A DNA stretch of 64,000 bases from Pseudaminobacter soli (ex Li et al. 2025) (GTDB lineage: Bacteria; Pseudomonadota; Alphaproteobacteria; Rhizobiales; Rhizobiaceae), in assembly GCF_029892515.1 (NCBI RefSeq), contig NZ_JARXVF010000001.1, positions 558,001-622,000 of the forward strand, given 5' to 3'. This document shows, piece by piece, positions 18,052 to 28,871 of this stretch. A model generated the notes under the pieces. The model was not told the DNA's origin, searched no databases, and saw only the letters and a list, made by a program, of their open reading frames with translations. The position numbers and the translations under genes were made by a program. Numbering within the stretch: position 1 is the first letter of the stretch; each line of letters opens with the position of its first letter.

Positions 18052-18876
18052 TCAGCTTGCCGCCGGCGGCTGCGCAGCTGCCGCTTCCTTTTCCGCTTCG
18101 AGATGCGCGCGGCGCGAATAGGCGCGCGCGCTGAGCGGCAGGAAGACCAGATAGGCGATCGCCGACACCGACAGCGTCTGCCACGGATAGGTAACCAGCA
18201 GCAGCACGAACAGCGCCACGCCAAGGATCAGCGGCAGCACCTTGTCGCCGGGGATCCGCACCTTCTTGCCGGAATAGACTGGCAGGCGGCTGACCAGAAG
18301 AAGGGCGATAAGCACCGTGAAGCCGGAAGAGATGAAGGCAAACGTGCGGTCCGGCACCACAGCGCCGATGAATACCAGGTAGATCGGCAGCATCACCACC
18401 ACGGCACCGGCTGGGGCCGGCACGCCGACGAAGTATTCGGACTGCCAGGAAGAACGATTCTGCTCCTCCTCGAGCACGTTGAAGCGCGCCAGTCTGAGCC
18501 CGCAGGCAATCGCGAACAGCAACGCCGCGATCCAACCCGGAGAGCCGGCGCGGTCGAGCAGAAAGGCGTAGAGCACGAGCCCGGGCGCAACGCCGAAATT
18601 GACGATGTCGGCCAGCGAATCCATTTGCGCGCCGAACTTCGACGTCGCCTTCAGCGCACGCGCGATGCGGCCGTCGATGCCGTCAAGAAAAGCGGCGATC
18701 AGCACCATGACGACGGCGGTCTCGAAGCGCCCCTCGAAGGCCAGCCGGATGCCCGAGAGGCCCGCGCAGATCGCCAGAACCGTGATCAGGTTCGGCATGA
18801 TCATGCGCAGCGGAATTTCGCGAATGCGCGGGCCACCGTGCCCGTGCGGTTCAAAATGCTGGAAGGGCGCCGGCAC
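18052..18876 (-). CDS. pssA: CDP-diacylglycerol--serine O-phosphatidyltransferase
   Basis: A 274-residue integral membrane enzyme of type II PssA. The CDP-alcohol phosphotransferase signature D-G-x2-D-G-R-x-A-R-x8-G-x3-D-x3-D spans residues 65-90 (begins DGIDGRIAR), followed by about seven membrane helices. It makes phosphatidylserine from CDP-diacylglycerol and serine. It begins 3 bp after the psd stop codon, so the two steps of phosphatidylethanolamine synthesis are co-transcribed. The C-terminal 20 residues are Ala/Glu rich. Confidence 0.95.
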   Translation of the reverse strand: MPAPFQHFEPHGHGGPRIREIPLRMIMPNLITVLAICAGLSGIRLAFEGRFETAVVMVLIAAFLDGIDGRIARALKATSKFGAQMDSLADIVNFGVAPGLVLYAFLLDRAGSPGWIAALLFAIACGLRLARFNVLEEEQNRSSWQSEYFVGVPAPAGAVVVMLPIYLVFIGAVVPDRTFAFISSGFTVLIALLLVSRLPVYSGKKVRIPGDKVLPLILGVALFVLLLVTYPWQTLSVSAIAYLVFLPLSARAYSRRAHLEAEKEAAAAQPPAAS

Positions 18877-18879
18877 GGG

Positions 18880-19578
18880 TTACGAGATCCGGACCAGAGG
18901 AGTGGCGGCCGAACCGCCGAATTCGGCGAGTACGGTTTCGCCAGCTACGGCCGTCTGCCCGACCGCAACGCGCGGCGTGGCTTCAGCCGGCAGGAAAACG
19001 TCGACGCGCGAGCCGAAGCGGATCAGTCCGAAGCGCTCGCCCACCGAAATATTGCCCTCGGTCTGCGCCCAGCAGACGATGCGGCGCGCCACGAGGCCGG
19101 CGATCTGCACGACGACGATGGTGCCGTTCGGGCTGTCGATGACGAGGCCGTTGCGCTCGTTCTCGCTGCTGGCCTTGTCGAGCTCGGCATTGAGGAACTT
19201 TCCAGGCCGGTGCTCGATCCGGGTGATGCGGCCGCGCACCGGCGAGCGGTTCACGTGGCAGGAGAAGACGTTCATGAAAACGGAAATGCGCGTCATTTCC
19301 TCGGAGCCGAGCCCCAATTCGCGCGGCGGCACAGCAGGCCCCACAGCGGAAACGACGCCATCGGCCGGGCTGATGACGAGCCGGTCGTCGACCGGCGTCA
19401 CGCGCTGCGGGTCACGGAAGAAATAGGCGCACCAGGCCGTGAGAATCAGGCCGACCCAGAACAGGTTGATCGAGAAGAAGCCCAGGATGATGGTCGCAGC
19501 CGCAAAGGCGCCGACGAAGGGATAACCCTCGCGATGCACGGGCACGAAGACGTTCTTGACGGTGTCGACGAGGCTCAT
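18880..19578 (-). CDS. psd: Phosphatidylserine decarboxylase proenzyme
   Basis: A 232-residue short-type Psd. Self-cleavage is expected at Gly 189-Ser 190 (RFGSRVD) giving a pyruvoyl alpha chain and a beta chain carrying [13 protein letters not shown] (101-113). Two hydrophobic helices near 22-52 anchor the proenzyme to the inner membrane. It converts phosphatidylserine to phosphatidylethanolamine and is the first gene of the psd-pssA pair. Confidence 0.95.
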   Translation of the reverse strand: MSLVDTVKNVFVPVHREGYPFVGAFAAATIILGFFSINLFWVGLILTAWCAYFFRDPQRVTPVDDRLVISPADGVVSAVGPAVPPRELGLGSEEMTRISVFMNVFSCHVNRSPVRGRITRIEHRPGKFLNAELDKASSENERNGLVIDSPNGTIVVVQIAGLVARRIVCWAQTEGNISVGERFGLIRFGSRVDVFLPAEATPRVAVGQTAVAGETVLAEFGGSAATPLVRIS

Positions 19579-19671
19579 CGGGCGGGCGCATCTCCAATGG
19601 AAATAAGGGCTTGCTTACCGGAAACTGCAGCCCGCCGCAACGCGACATTAACGAAAAGCCAGTGTCTTACC

Positions 19672-21558
19672 TCAGACCTCTTCCGCGCGCCGGCGAACCA
19701 CCACACCCATTTCGTCGGCTTCGCGGGCGATGCGCAGCCGCTCCTCGGCCTCGGTGGCCTCGCGCTGGCGTGCCCACATGGAGGCGTAGAGCCCGTCGCG
19801 ACGCAGAAGCGAGGCGTGCGTTCCACGCTCGGCGATCTGGCCTTCCTTCAGCACGATGATCTCGTCGGCCGAAATCACGGTGGAAAGGCGGTGAGCGATG
19901 ACTATGGTGGTGCGTCCACGGCTGACGAGATCGAGCGCAGCCTGGATTTCCTGCTCGGTATGAGTGTCCAGGGCCGAGGTCGCCTCGTCCAGCATCAGGA
20001 TCGGCGGGGCCTTGAGGATGGTGCGGGCGATGGCCACGCGCTGCTTTTCGCCGCCCGACAGCTTCAACCCGCGCTCGCCGACCATGGCCTTGTAGCCGCC
20101 CGGCAGATGCTCGATGAAGCCGCCGATCTGCGCCAGTTCGGCCGCGCGCTTGACCTCCTCGTCGGTCGCGGCGGGGCGGCCATAGCGGATGTTGTAGGCG
20201 ATTGTGTCGTTGAACAGCACGGTATCCTGCGGAACCATGCCGATCTCAGCGCGCAGGCTCTCCTGCGTCACATCGCGCACGTCCTGCCCGTCGATCAGAA
20301 TCGCGCCGCCCTGCACGTCATAGAAGCGGAACAGCAGCCGCGAGATGGTCGACTTGCCGGCGCCCGAGGGACCGACGATGGCCACGGTGCGGCCGGCCGG
20401 CACTTCGAAGCTGATACCCTTGAGGATCGGCCGGGCCGCATCGTAGGCGAAGTGCACGTCGCGGAATTCCACCTTGCCATCCGCGATCGCCAGTCTACCG
20501 GCGTCCGGCTTGTCGACGACTTCCTGCGCCACGTCGAGCAGGTCGAACATCTGCTCGATGTCGGTCAGGCCCTGGCGGATTTCGCGGTAGATGAAGCCGA
20601 TGAAGTTGAGCGGCACCGAAAGCTGCATCAGCATGGCGTTGATGAAGACGAAGTCGCCGATGGTCTGCGTGCCGGCCATCACCTCGCGCGCCGACATCCA
20701 CATGGCGATCGCCATGCCTATACCGAAGATGACGCCCTGGCCGAAGTTCAGCCAGCCAAGCGAGGTCCAGATGCGGGTCGCGGCGGTTTCGTAGCGCGCC
20801 ATGGAGCGGTCGAAGCGCTCAGCTTCCATGCTCTCATTGTTGAAATATTTGACGGTTTCGAAGTTCAGCAGCGAGTCGATCGCCTTGGTGTTGGCGTCGG
20901 TGTCCGAGTTGTTCATGTCGCGGCGGATGCCGATGCGCCAGTCGCTGGCCCACACCGTGAACCATGTGTAGAGGGCTACGGTCACGGCCACGACCACCAC
21001 GTAGAGCCAGCCATAGGCGACGGCGAAGATGATCGCCGTCAGCGCAAATTCCAGCACCGTCGGAACCGTATTCAGGATCGTGAAGCGGACGATCGTCTCG
21101 ATGCCCTTGGTGCCGCGCTCGATGATGCGCGACAGGCCGCCGGTGCGCCGCTCCAGATGGAAACGCAGCGACAGGCTGTGCATGTGCACGAAGGTCTTGT
21201 AGGCGAGCTGCCGCACCGCATACTGTCCGACGCGCGCAAACAACGCATCGCGCAGTTGGTTGAAGCCGAGCTGGACAATCTTCACCACGTTATAGGCGAG
21301 TACCAGCATGACCGGCGCGAGCAGGAAGTCCGGCAGCGGCGGGGCCACTCCATGCTCACCGCCGGCAAGAGCGTTGGTCGCCCATTTGAAGAAGTAGGGC
21401 ACGGCAACGAGAATGAACTTTGCCGCCACGAGATAGATGGTCGCCCAAACCACCCTCGCCTTAAGGTCGGCGCGATCGGCCGGCCACATGTAAGGCCAGA
21501 GGTTGAGCAGGGTTTTCAGCGTAAAGCCGGAATCGGCGGAAACTGTCTTGTTGGCCAA
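19672..21558 (-). CDS. Atm1/HMT1-type ABC exporter half-transporter (fused permease-ATPase)
   Basis: About 628 residues: a six-helix ABC membrane domain (roughly 25-310), then the ATPase with Walker A GPSGAGKST (about 395-403), signature LSGGEKQR (about 498-505) and Walker B ILMLDEATSALD. The sequence type matches Atm1/HMT1 exporters, which move glutathione conjugates or metal-thiol complexes and can give heavy-metal tolerance. The start is probably TTG 21558, four bases after the ArsR stop codon and ten bases after AAAGG; the in-frame ATG at 21642 would lie inside arsR. It should be co-transcribed with and controlled by the ArsR protein. Confidence 0.87.
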   Translation of the reverse strand: MANKTVSADSGFTLKTLLNLWPYMWPADRADLKARVVWATIYLVAAKFILVAVPYFFKWATNALAGGEHGVAPPLPDFLLAPVMLVLAYNVVKIVQLGFNQLRDALFARVGQYAVRQLAYKTFVHMHSLSLRFHLERRTGGLSRIIERGTKGIETIVRFTILNTVPTVLEFALTAIIFAVAYGWLYVVVVAVTVALYTWFTVWASDWRIGIRRDMNNSDTDANTKAIDSLLNFETVKYFNNESMEAERFDRSMARYETAATRIWTSLGWLNFGQGVIFGIGMAIAMWMSAREVMAGTQTIGDFVFINAMLMQLSVPLNFIGFIYREIRQGLTDIEQMFDLLDVAQEVVDKPDAGRLAIADGKVEFRDVHFAYDAARPILKGISFEVPAGRTVAIVGPSGAGKSTISRLLFRFYDVQGGAILIDGQDVRDVTQESLRAEIGMVPQDTVLFNDTIAYNIRYGRPAATDEEVKRAAELAQIGGFIEHLPGGYKAMVGERGLKLSGGEKQRVAIARTILKAPPILMLDEATSALDTHTEQEIQAALDLVSRGRTTIVIAHRLSTVISADEIIVLKEGQIAERGTHASLLRRDGLYASMWARQREATEAEERLRIAREADEMGVVVRRRAEEV

Positions 21559-21562
21559 GATT

Positions 21563-21913
21563 TCATGCCTTTGGATTTTGTTCTTCGCTGCCCGCGCAGC
21601 AGTGCTCGACCAGCCCGGCAACCATGCCGGAGAAGGCCGCAAGGGCGGCGTAGTCGACTTCGTAGCGCGAGCGCTGCTTTTCAGGCGAAAAGCGCACCAG
21701 CCCGGCTTCGACCAGGATTTTCAGATGCTGAGACACCGTCGATTGCGCGAGGTCGAGCCGCGCGACCACGTCCTTGCAGCAGCACGCATTGCTACCGGAA
21801 AGATATCGCAGGATTTCGATGCGCGCCGGATGCGAAAGGGCCGCGAAGCGCAATGCCATGTTCTTGGTGGCAGCGCTTGCGCAAGAGTCGATCGGATCAT
21901 GGAGTGCATTCAT
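21563..21913 (-). CDS. ArsR/SmtB family metal-responsive repressor
   Basis: A 116-residue winged-helix protein. The recognition helix region LDLAQSTVSQHLKIL (53-67) is typical. A Cys-Cys-Cys run at 44-46 (NACCCKD) aligns with the alpha-3 CxC metal/metalloid site of ArsR (ELCVCD), and a second pair, Cys 105-106, lies near the C-terminus, so a thiophilic metal or metalloid is the likely signal. The ATG is inside the palindrome described next and has no clear Shine-Dalgarno, hinting at a leaderless or very short-leader message. Confidence 0.88.
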   Translation of the reverse strand: MNALHDPIDSCASAATKNMALRFAALSHPARIEILRYLSGSNACCCKDVVARLDLAQSTVSQHLKILVEAGLVRFSPEKQRSRYEVDYAALAAFSGMVAGLVEHCCAGSEEQNPKA

Positions 21914-21935
21914 CGTTTATCGTCGATATACGATG
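21911..21935. promoter_or_regulatory. Palindromic operator at the ArsR start
   Basis: CATCGT-TT-ATCG-T-CGAT-AT-ACGATG: a 25-base dyad with 10 of 12 positions of each arm matching, centred 10 bases upstream of the ArsR start codon. Length and AT-rich core fit ArsR-family operators. Autoregulation of arsR and the ABC exporter is inferred. Confidence 0.65.
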
Positions 21936-21974
21936 GAGTTTGAATAGGCAAGCATTCTTGGAATGGAAATGCGC

Positions 21975-22008
21975 AATTGGCGCGCATGAGGGCTCATGCG
22001 CGCCAATT
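21975..22008 (-). terminator. Strong hairpin downstream of the LysM gene
   Basis: AATTGGCGCGCATGAG and CTCATGCGCGCCAATT are perfect 16 bp arms with almost no spacer. On the leftward strand it follows the LysM stop by about 20 bases; the T tract is weak (ATTGCGCATTT), so termination efficiency is uncertain. It also insulates the arsR promoter. Confidence 0.65.
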
Positions 22009-22029
22009 TCGGCAGTTTCGAGGAATGGC

Positions 22030-23505
22030 CTATTGCGGGAGCGTAGTCGCCTGCTCTCCCACGGCCTTCATGTTGGCAGCTTCGCCATGAGCCGTCTTTT
22101 CCGGAACCTTGAAGACCTGCCCCGGCCAGATGCGGTTCGGATCGCGTATCTGCTCCTGGTTGGCAAGATAGATGGTTGAGTAGCGGACGCCGAGACCGTA
22201 GACGCGGCGCGATATGCGCCACAGCGAGTCGCCACGCCGGATGATGACCGCGCCATCGACATTCTGCAGCTTCGGCGACATTGCCTCAGGCGCAGCAGCG
22301 GCGACCTCCGTCGAGCCGGCCGGCTTGGCGGGCTCGACGCCTGCGGCCGTTTCTGTGGCGGGAGTTGCCTTGGCAGGTTCGGCAGCGGCCGGTGCCACGG
22401 CTGACTGCGCTTCGGCTGCCTCGCGCTCGAACGGGACGGCAGCGCGGGCGGCGACCTTTACACCATCCTCTTCGAGCGCATCGGCACGGATGACGTAATC
22501 ACCCGCCGGCAGATCGCGCTCGGTTTCGATCAGGAAGCGGCCGCCCGGTGAAGTCACGACCTCGCCCAGCAGGATGTCGTTGGCATAGACGCGAACCTTG
22601 CGGCCCGCATCGGCGCTGCCGGCGACGAACACCTTACGCCCCTCGATCTCGACGGCCTCGACCTTGACGGTGGCGCTGGTGGCCGCAGCGGCGGGCGCTG
22701 CCTTGTCTCCCGGCTGCGCGGCTTCGGCCGAAGCCTGCTGCCCGGGCTGCTGGGCTGCCGGCGCCGCGGCCGTTTCGGTTGCGGCTGCGGTTTCTGCCGG
22801 CTTGGCGGCCTCTCCTGCGGAAGCGGCCTGCTCAGGCTGCTTCACCTCCGGCTCCGGCACGGAAATCAGCTTGCTAGGCGCGCCCGGCTGCTCGACCAAC
22901 GCCAGAACCTGCCCGTTCTTGTTTTCAGGGATCGAGACGACGGCCGTTTCCGGCGACGTCGCCACGACATTGTCGGGGCTGGTCGAACGCAGCACGATCT
23001 GGTGGTCGCCCGGCTTCAGCGGCTCATCGAGAGCGACGGCGAAATCCCCCTCGGGACCCGCAACCGCGTTGCCAATGACCTTGGCGCCCAGAACAATCTC
23101 AACCTTGGAGTTGGCCGCAGCCTTGCCGGCGATGACGAGAGAGCCATCGCCTTCCGCACGCACAAGATCGAATGACGGTGCCTTGACCTCGGCGCCGGCA
23201 GCCGTCGCCGGCTGAGCGGCAGGCGCTTGCGCCGCTTCGGTCGCGGCCGGTTGCTCGGTAGCGGCAGGCGTGGTGGCCGCAGGGGCCGCCGCCTCGGGCG
23301 CCTTTGCGGTTTCCGCCTGCGGCTGCGCCGGCAGTCTGCCTTCCTTCACCTCGGGCTGAGGCGCGGGTGCTTCAGACACGGCTGTCGCGGCTTCGGTCTT
23401 TTTCCCAAGGTAGGGATCGAGCGCCCCCGTCACATAGGCTGTGACAGCCACCGCGGCCACGAGGCCGCCCGAAAACAACAACGCCCGATTCATTCCACGT
23501 GCCAT
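22030..23505 (-). CDS. Membrane-anchored LysM protein with Ig-like repeats
   Basis: A 491-residue protein. An N-terminal helix (about 8-27) anchors it or acts as an uncleaved signal. Long Ala/Pro/Glu-rich linkers alternate with two similar beta-rich units (about 105-205 and 275-365) that look like bacterial Ig-type repeats (VIAGKAAANSKVEI and VFAGSADAGRKVRV-like openings). A LysM domain, which binds peptidoglycan GlcNAc, lies near the C-terminus (about 425-475, GDSLWRISRRVYG). It is likely a periplasmic wall-binding protein; no enzymatic domain is seen. Confidence 0.82.
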   Translation of the reverse strand: MARGMNRALLFSGGLVAAVAVTAYVTGALDPYLGKKTEAATAVSEAPAPQPEVKEGRLPAQPQAETAKAPEAAAPAATTPAATEQPAATEAAQAPAAQPATAAGAEVKAPSFDLVRAEGDGSLVIAGKAAANSKVEIVLGAKVIGNAVAGPEGDFAVALDEPLKPGDHQIVLRSTSPDNVVATSPETAVVSIPENKNGQVLALVEQPGAPSKLISVPEPEVKQPEQAASAGEAAKPAETAAATETAAAPAAQQPGQQASAEAAQPGDKAAPAAAATSATVKVEAVEIEGRKVFVAGSADAGRKVRVYANDILLGEVVTSPGGRFLIETERDLPAGDYVIRADALEEDGVKVAARAAVPFEREAAEAQSAVAPAAAEPAKATPATETAAGVEPAKPAGSTEVAAAAPEAMSPKLQNVDGAVIIRRGDSLWRISRRVYGLGVRYSTIYLANQEQIRDPNRIWPGQVFKVPEKTAHGEAANMKAVGEQATTLPQ

Positions 23506-23621
23506 GATTTCCCTGTCCCCTTAGCCGTCTAGCCCCTCTAGCCGGTTTTTACGATAGCGACAAGAAAAAGCCCTGCAATGGGGCTTGACCGCTATCATAT
23601 TGATATTCACCAATCATCGTT

Positions 23622-24233
23622 ATGAATCCGATTCGATCAGTCTGCGTTTATTGCGGTTCCTCCCCGGGCCGTGGCGATGCCTATATGAAAGCCGGCCATG
23701 TACTGGGCAAGTCGCTGGCGGAGGCGGGGCTGCGCCTCGTCTATGGCGGCGGCACCAAGGGCGTGATGGGCGCCGTTTCAGAGGGTGTGCTGCGGTCTGG
23801 CGGCAAGGTGTCGGGCATCATTCCGCGCTTCCTCATCAGCAAGGAAGCCACCGAGGTCGCACTCGGCAGGCTGGACGAGCTGGTCGTGACCGACAACATG
23901 CATCAGCGCAAGCATCTGATGTTCGAGAAATCGGACGCTTTCGTAGCACTGCCTGGCGGTATCGGCACGGTCGAGGAGATCGTCGAGATCATGACCTGGG
24001 CGCAGCTCGGGCATCATCGCAAGCCGATCGTCTTTGCCAATGTCGACGGCTTCTGGAATCCGATGCTGGCGCTTCTGGACCACATGCGGGCCGAAGGTTT
24101 TGTGCACACCGGACATCTGGTGCAGCCGCTGGTCGTGGACCGCATCGAAGCGGTGGTCGCGGCGATCCTGGCCGAAGGCGCGGCAGTCGACGCGCCGACG
24201 ACCGGCGTGCAGACGCTGATCGACAAGCTCTGA
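23622..24233 (+). CDS. LOG family protein (TIGR00730; nucleotide 5'-monophosphate phosphoribohydrolase)
   Basis: A 203-residue Rossmann-fold protein with both LOG signatures: GGGTKGVMG (42-50) and PGGIGTVEE (111-119). Family members cleave the ribose from cytokinin or AMP 5'-monophosphates and are often misnamed lysine decarboxylases. The physiological substrate in bacteria is uncertain. It is divergent from the LysM gene and convergent with rarD. Confidence 0.9.
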   Translation: MNPIRSVCVYCGSSPGRGDAYMKAGHVLGKSLAEAGLRLVYGGGTKGVMGAVSEGVLRSGGKVSGIIPRFLISKEATEVALGRLDELVVTDNMHQRKHLMFEKSDAFVALPGGIGTVEEIVEIMTWAQLGHHRKPIVFANVDGFWNPMLALLDHMRAEGFVHTGHLVQPLVVDRIEAVVAAILAEGAAVDAPTTGVQTLIDKL

Positions 24234-24260
24234 CCTTCTGAGCCTATCTCAAACGAGCGC

Positions 24261-25178
24261 TTACGCGGGGTCCGTCTGAACTGCGGGCCGCCGGAAGAAC
24301 ATCGACCATGTGTAGATCGCCAGCGCCATCCAGATCAGGACGAAAGCGATGACGCGCACGCCGCTGAACGGCTCGCCGAAGCCGAACACGGCAATCAGGA
24401 AGATGATGGTCGGCGCGATGTACTGCATGAGGCCGATGGTCGAGAGCCTGAGCAGCTTGGCGCCGAAAGCGTAGAGCATCAGCGGCACGGCCGTAACGGG
24501 ACCGCACGCCATTAGAAGGCCGATGTCGCCTGGATTGGAGAGGACGAAGTGTCCCTCGCCATGCATCTGCAGCCAGATGATGTAGCCCAGTGCCGGCAAG
24601 GCAAGGATCATCACTTCAAGGAAGAAGCCCTGGCTCGGCCCGATCGGCAGCGTCTTGCGCAGGAACCCATAGATCGCAAAGGTGATGGCCAGCGCCAGCG
24701 ACACCCAGGGAACGCCGCCTGCATCCAGCGCCAGGATAAGCACGGCCACCGCCGCCAGAGCGATGGCCGCAATCTGGAACCGATTGAGCCTTTCGCCGAG
24801 CAGCGCGGCGCCCATCAGAACGCTCACCAGCGGATTGATGTAGTAACCGAGCGCCGTCTCCACTGTCCGGTCAACAGCGATCGCCCAGACATAGATGCTC
24901 CAGTTGCAGGTGATGAAGGCGGCAGTAACTGCGGCCATCAAGACGGTGCGCGGCGAACGCAACGCGACCTTCACATCCGCCGCGCGACCAAGCGCCAGCA
25001 AGGTTACCCCGGCTACCGGAACCGACCAGATGATGCGATGAGCAACCACCTCGATTGCGGGGATATGCGCCACCGCCTTCATGAAGAGCGGCAGCGCGCC
25101 CCACAGCAGATAGGCCGAGAGCGCGAAAAGAAAGCCGCGAGTTGCCGCGGCGTCGGAAGCATGGGCGTCGGTTGTCAT
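24261..25178 (-). CDS. rarD: RarD family EamA transporter
   Basis: A 305-residue, ten-helix DMT protein. The opening LSAYLLWGALPLFMKAV and the mid-protein YYINPLVSVLMG are characteristic of RarD (chloramphenicol-sensitivity protein family); the substrate is unknown. The start was set at MTTDAHASD, after AGGTGG. It lies 83 bp downstream of cimA and may be read with it. Confidence 0.88.
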   Translation of the reverse strand: MTTDAHASDAAATRGFLFALSAYLLWGALPLFMKAVAHIPAIEVVAHRIIWSVPVAGVTLLALGRAADVKVALRSPRTVLMAAVTAAFITCNWSIYVWAIAVDRTVETALGYYINPLVSVLMGAALLGERLNRFQIAAIALAAVAVLILALDAGGVPWVSLALAITFAIYGFLRKTLPIGPSQGFFLEVMILALPALGYIIWLQMHGEGHFVLSNPGDIGLLMACGPVTAVPLMLYAFGAKLLRLSTIGLMQYIAPTIIFLIAVFGFGEPFSGVRVIAFVLIWMALAIYTWSMFFRRPAVQTDPA

Positions 25179-25261
25179 GCCGCCACCTATGCTCTCGTTC
25201 GCCGCGGGAAACCACCGCAAAGTTCTGATGTATCGTTGACTTTCGCTTATGCCAGCGGCGG

Positions 25262-26878
25262 CTATTCTGCCGCGACCAGCCCTGCCATCTCACGGTTCTT
25301 CATCAGCTTGTAGATGATCGAGTCCATCAGCGCCTGGAACGAGGCGTCTATGATGTTGTCGGAAACGCCGACGGTCGACCAGCGCGCACCGGTCCCATCA
25401 TGCGACTCGATCAGCACCCGGGTGATGGCCTCGGTGCCGCCATTGAGGATACGCACCTTGTAGTCGGCCAGTTCGAGATCGGCGATTTCGTTCTGGAACT
25501 TGCCGAGATCCTTGCGCAGGGCGATATCCAGCGCGTTGACCGGGCCGTGACCCTCGGCCACCGACATCTTCTCCTCGCCGTCGACGCTGACTTTCACGAT
25601 CGCCTCGGACACCGTCTTCAGCGCCCCGTTGGCGTCGTAGCGGCGCTCAACCATGCAGCGGAAGCTGTCGACGCGGAAGAACTCCGGCACGGTATGCAGG
25701 AAGCGCCGCGCGAGCAATTCGAAACTGGCGTCGGCACCCTCATAGGCATAGCCCTCGGCCTCGCGCTCCTTGACCACGGAAATCAGCGCATCGAGGCGGT
25801 TGTCGTCCTTCGGCACGTCGATGCCGCGCCGCTTGAGCTCGGCGATGAAGTTGGCCTTGCCACCCTGGTCCGAAACCATGACCTTGCGGCGGTTGCCGAC
25901 CGTTTCGGGCGGCACGTGCTCGTAGGTCTGCGGCTCCTTGACGAGCGCCGAGGCATGGATGCCTGCCTTGGTCGCGAATGCCGAAGCGCCGACATAGGGC
26001 GCTTGCGCCTCGGGCGCGCGGTTGAGCAGCTCGTCGAAATTGCGCGATAGGCGCGAGATGCCCAGCAGCGCTTCCGCCGAGATGCCCGTCTCGAAGCGTT
26101 CGGCAAAAGCCGGCTTGAGCACGAGTGTAGGGATCAGCGTGACAAGGTTGGCATTGCCGCAACGCTCGCCGATACCATTCAGCGTTCCCTGGATCTGGCG
26201 GACCCCGGCCTCGACTGCCGCGAGCGAGTTCGCCACAGCCTGCCCGGTGTCGTCATGGGCATGGATGCCGAGATTTGCGCCGGGAATGCCGGCGGCAACG
26301 ACCTTGCCGACGATCTCGCGCACTTCCGACGGCTGCGTGCCGCCATTGGTGTCGCACAGCACCACCCAGCGCGCGCCCGCTTCGAGCGCCGTGCGCGCGC
26401 AGGCCAGAGCATAGTCGGGATTGGCCTTGAAGCCGTCGAAGAAGTGCTCGCAGTCGACCATGGCCTCGCGGCCGGCCGCGCGGGCCGCCTCGACCGATGC
26501 CGAGATGGAGGCGAGGTTTTCCTCTTTGGTGCAGCCGAGCGCCACGCGCACGTGGTAGTCCCAGCTCTTGGCGACAAAGCAGACCGCATCCGCCTTCGCC
26601 TGCAAAAGTGCTGCCAGCCCCGGATCGTTGGATGCAGAGACACCCGCGCGCTTGGTCATGCCGAACGCAGCGAACTTGGCATGTGCCGTGCGCTTTTCGG
26701 TGAAGAAGGCAGTGTCGGTGGGGTTGGCACCCGGATAACCGCCCTCGACATAGTCGAGACCGAAAGCATCGAGCATGGCGCTAATCGCAATCTTGTCCTC
26801 GACCGAAAAGTCGATGCCAGGCGTCTGCTGGCCGTCGCGCAGTGTCGTGTCGTAGAGGTAGATGCGTTCTTTGGTCAT
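25262..26878 (-). CDS. cimA: (R)-citramalate synthase
   Basis: A 538-residue DRE-TIM metallolyase with the metal/acid motif TTLRDGQQTPG (11-21) and a C-terminal LeuA-dimer regulatory domain (about 400-538). It condenses pyruvate with acetyl-CoA to citramalate, giving 2-oxobutyrate for isoleucine without threonine. Length and the GGYPGANPTD segment separate it from 2-isopropylmalate synthase and homocitrate synthase. It is 57 bp after pip in the leftward run starting at cysS. Confidence 0.9.
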   Translation of the reverse strand: MTKERIYLYDTTLRDGQQTPGIDFSVEDKIAISAMLDAFGLDYVEGGYPGANPTDTAFFTEKRTAHAKFAAFGMTKRAGVSASNDPGLAALLQAKADAVCFVAKSWDYHVRVALGCTKEENLASISASVEAARAAGREAMVDCEHFFDGFKANPDYALACARTALEAGARWVVLCDTNGGTQPSEVREIVGKVVAAGIPGANLGIHAHDDTGQAVANSLAAVEAGVRQIQGTLNGIGERCGNANLVTLIPTLVLKPAFAERFETGISAEALLGISRLSRNFDELLNRAPEAQAPYVGASAFATKAGIHASALVKEPQTYEHVPPETVGNRRKVMVSDQGGKANFIAELKRRGIDVPKDDNRLDALISVVKEREAEGYAYEGADASFELLARRFLHTVPEFFRVDSFRCMVERRYDANGALKTVSEAIVKVSVDGEEKMSVAEGHGPVNALDIALRKDLGKFQNEIADLELADYKVRILNGGTEAITRVLIESHDGTGARWSTVGVSDNIIDASFQALMDSIIYKLMKNREMAGLVAAE

Positions 26879-26935
26879 GGTTTCGATGCTTTCGTCTTTC
26901 CGCCCGCTAGCTGGGGCGGCAGTCAGGATCTGGGG

Positions 26936-28367
<1,432 letters not shown>

Positions 28368-28371
<4 letters not shown>

Positions 28372-28859
28372 CGCTGATCCTCCGGCGGCCAGGTTTCGGT
28401 GTCGTAGTCGGGGTGCTGATAGGAGACGAGCGTCGCCAGGAACTCGGCGGCTTCCTGATCCTCCATGGTCGCCACGCCCGGCAGCTTCGGCACCTCATCG
28501 ACATAAGGCAGCTTCGCCTCGATGCCCCACTGGATGACCGGAGCGATGTCCTCCGGATCGTCGAAGGTTCCGATCATGAGAGCCACGCCATCCGGCGCCT
28601 CATAAGTGAGCGGCGTGCCGCATTTGTTGCAGAAGCCGCGCGCGGCGTGATTGGACGAGCGGAATTTGCTGGGCTCGCCGCGCGTCCATTCGAGACTAGC
28701 ACCACGAACCGAGACGAGCGGCGCATAAAAGCCGCCGCTGGCCTTCTGGCACATCCGGCAATGGCAAACCGAGGCGTCGCCCAGCGCGCCCTCTACCCTG
28801 AAGCGCACAGCCCCGCACTGGCAGCCGCCGGTATAGATGGGCTTGTTGTCGAGGCTCAT
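28368..28859 (-). CDS. GFA family protein (first of a tandem pair)
   Basis: A 163-residue paralogue of the next gene, with the same zinc cysteines (GGCQCG, CHCRMC, FCNKCG) and a shared C-terminal HPDYDTETWP / HPDHDTQTWP segment. The pair clearly arose by tandem duplication and then diverged in the central substrate loop. It follows the VOC gene by 12 bp and overlaps its paralogue by four bases. Confidence 0.88.
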
Positions 28860-28871
28860 CGCACAGCTCCG

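Noticed and set aside
18103-22179. An open frame of 1358 codons on the + strand
   Set aside because: It is antisense to pssA, psd, the ABC exporter and arsR, which all have clear family motifs. Its sequence is rich in Arg, His, Asp and Gln, as expected of the reverse of GC-rich genes.
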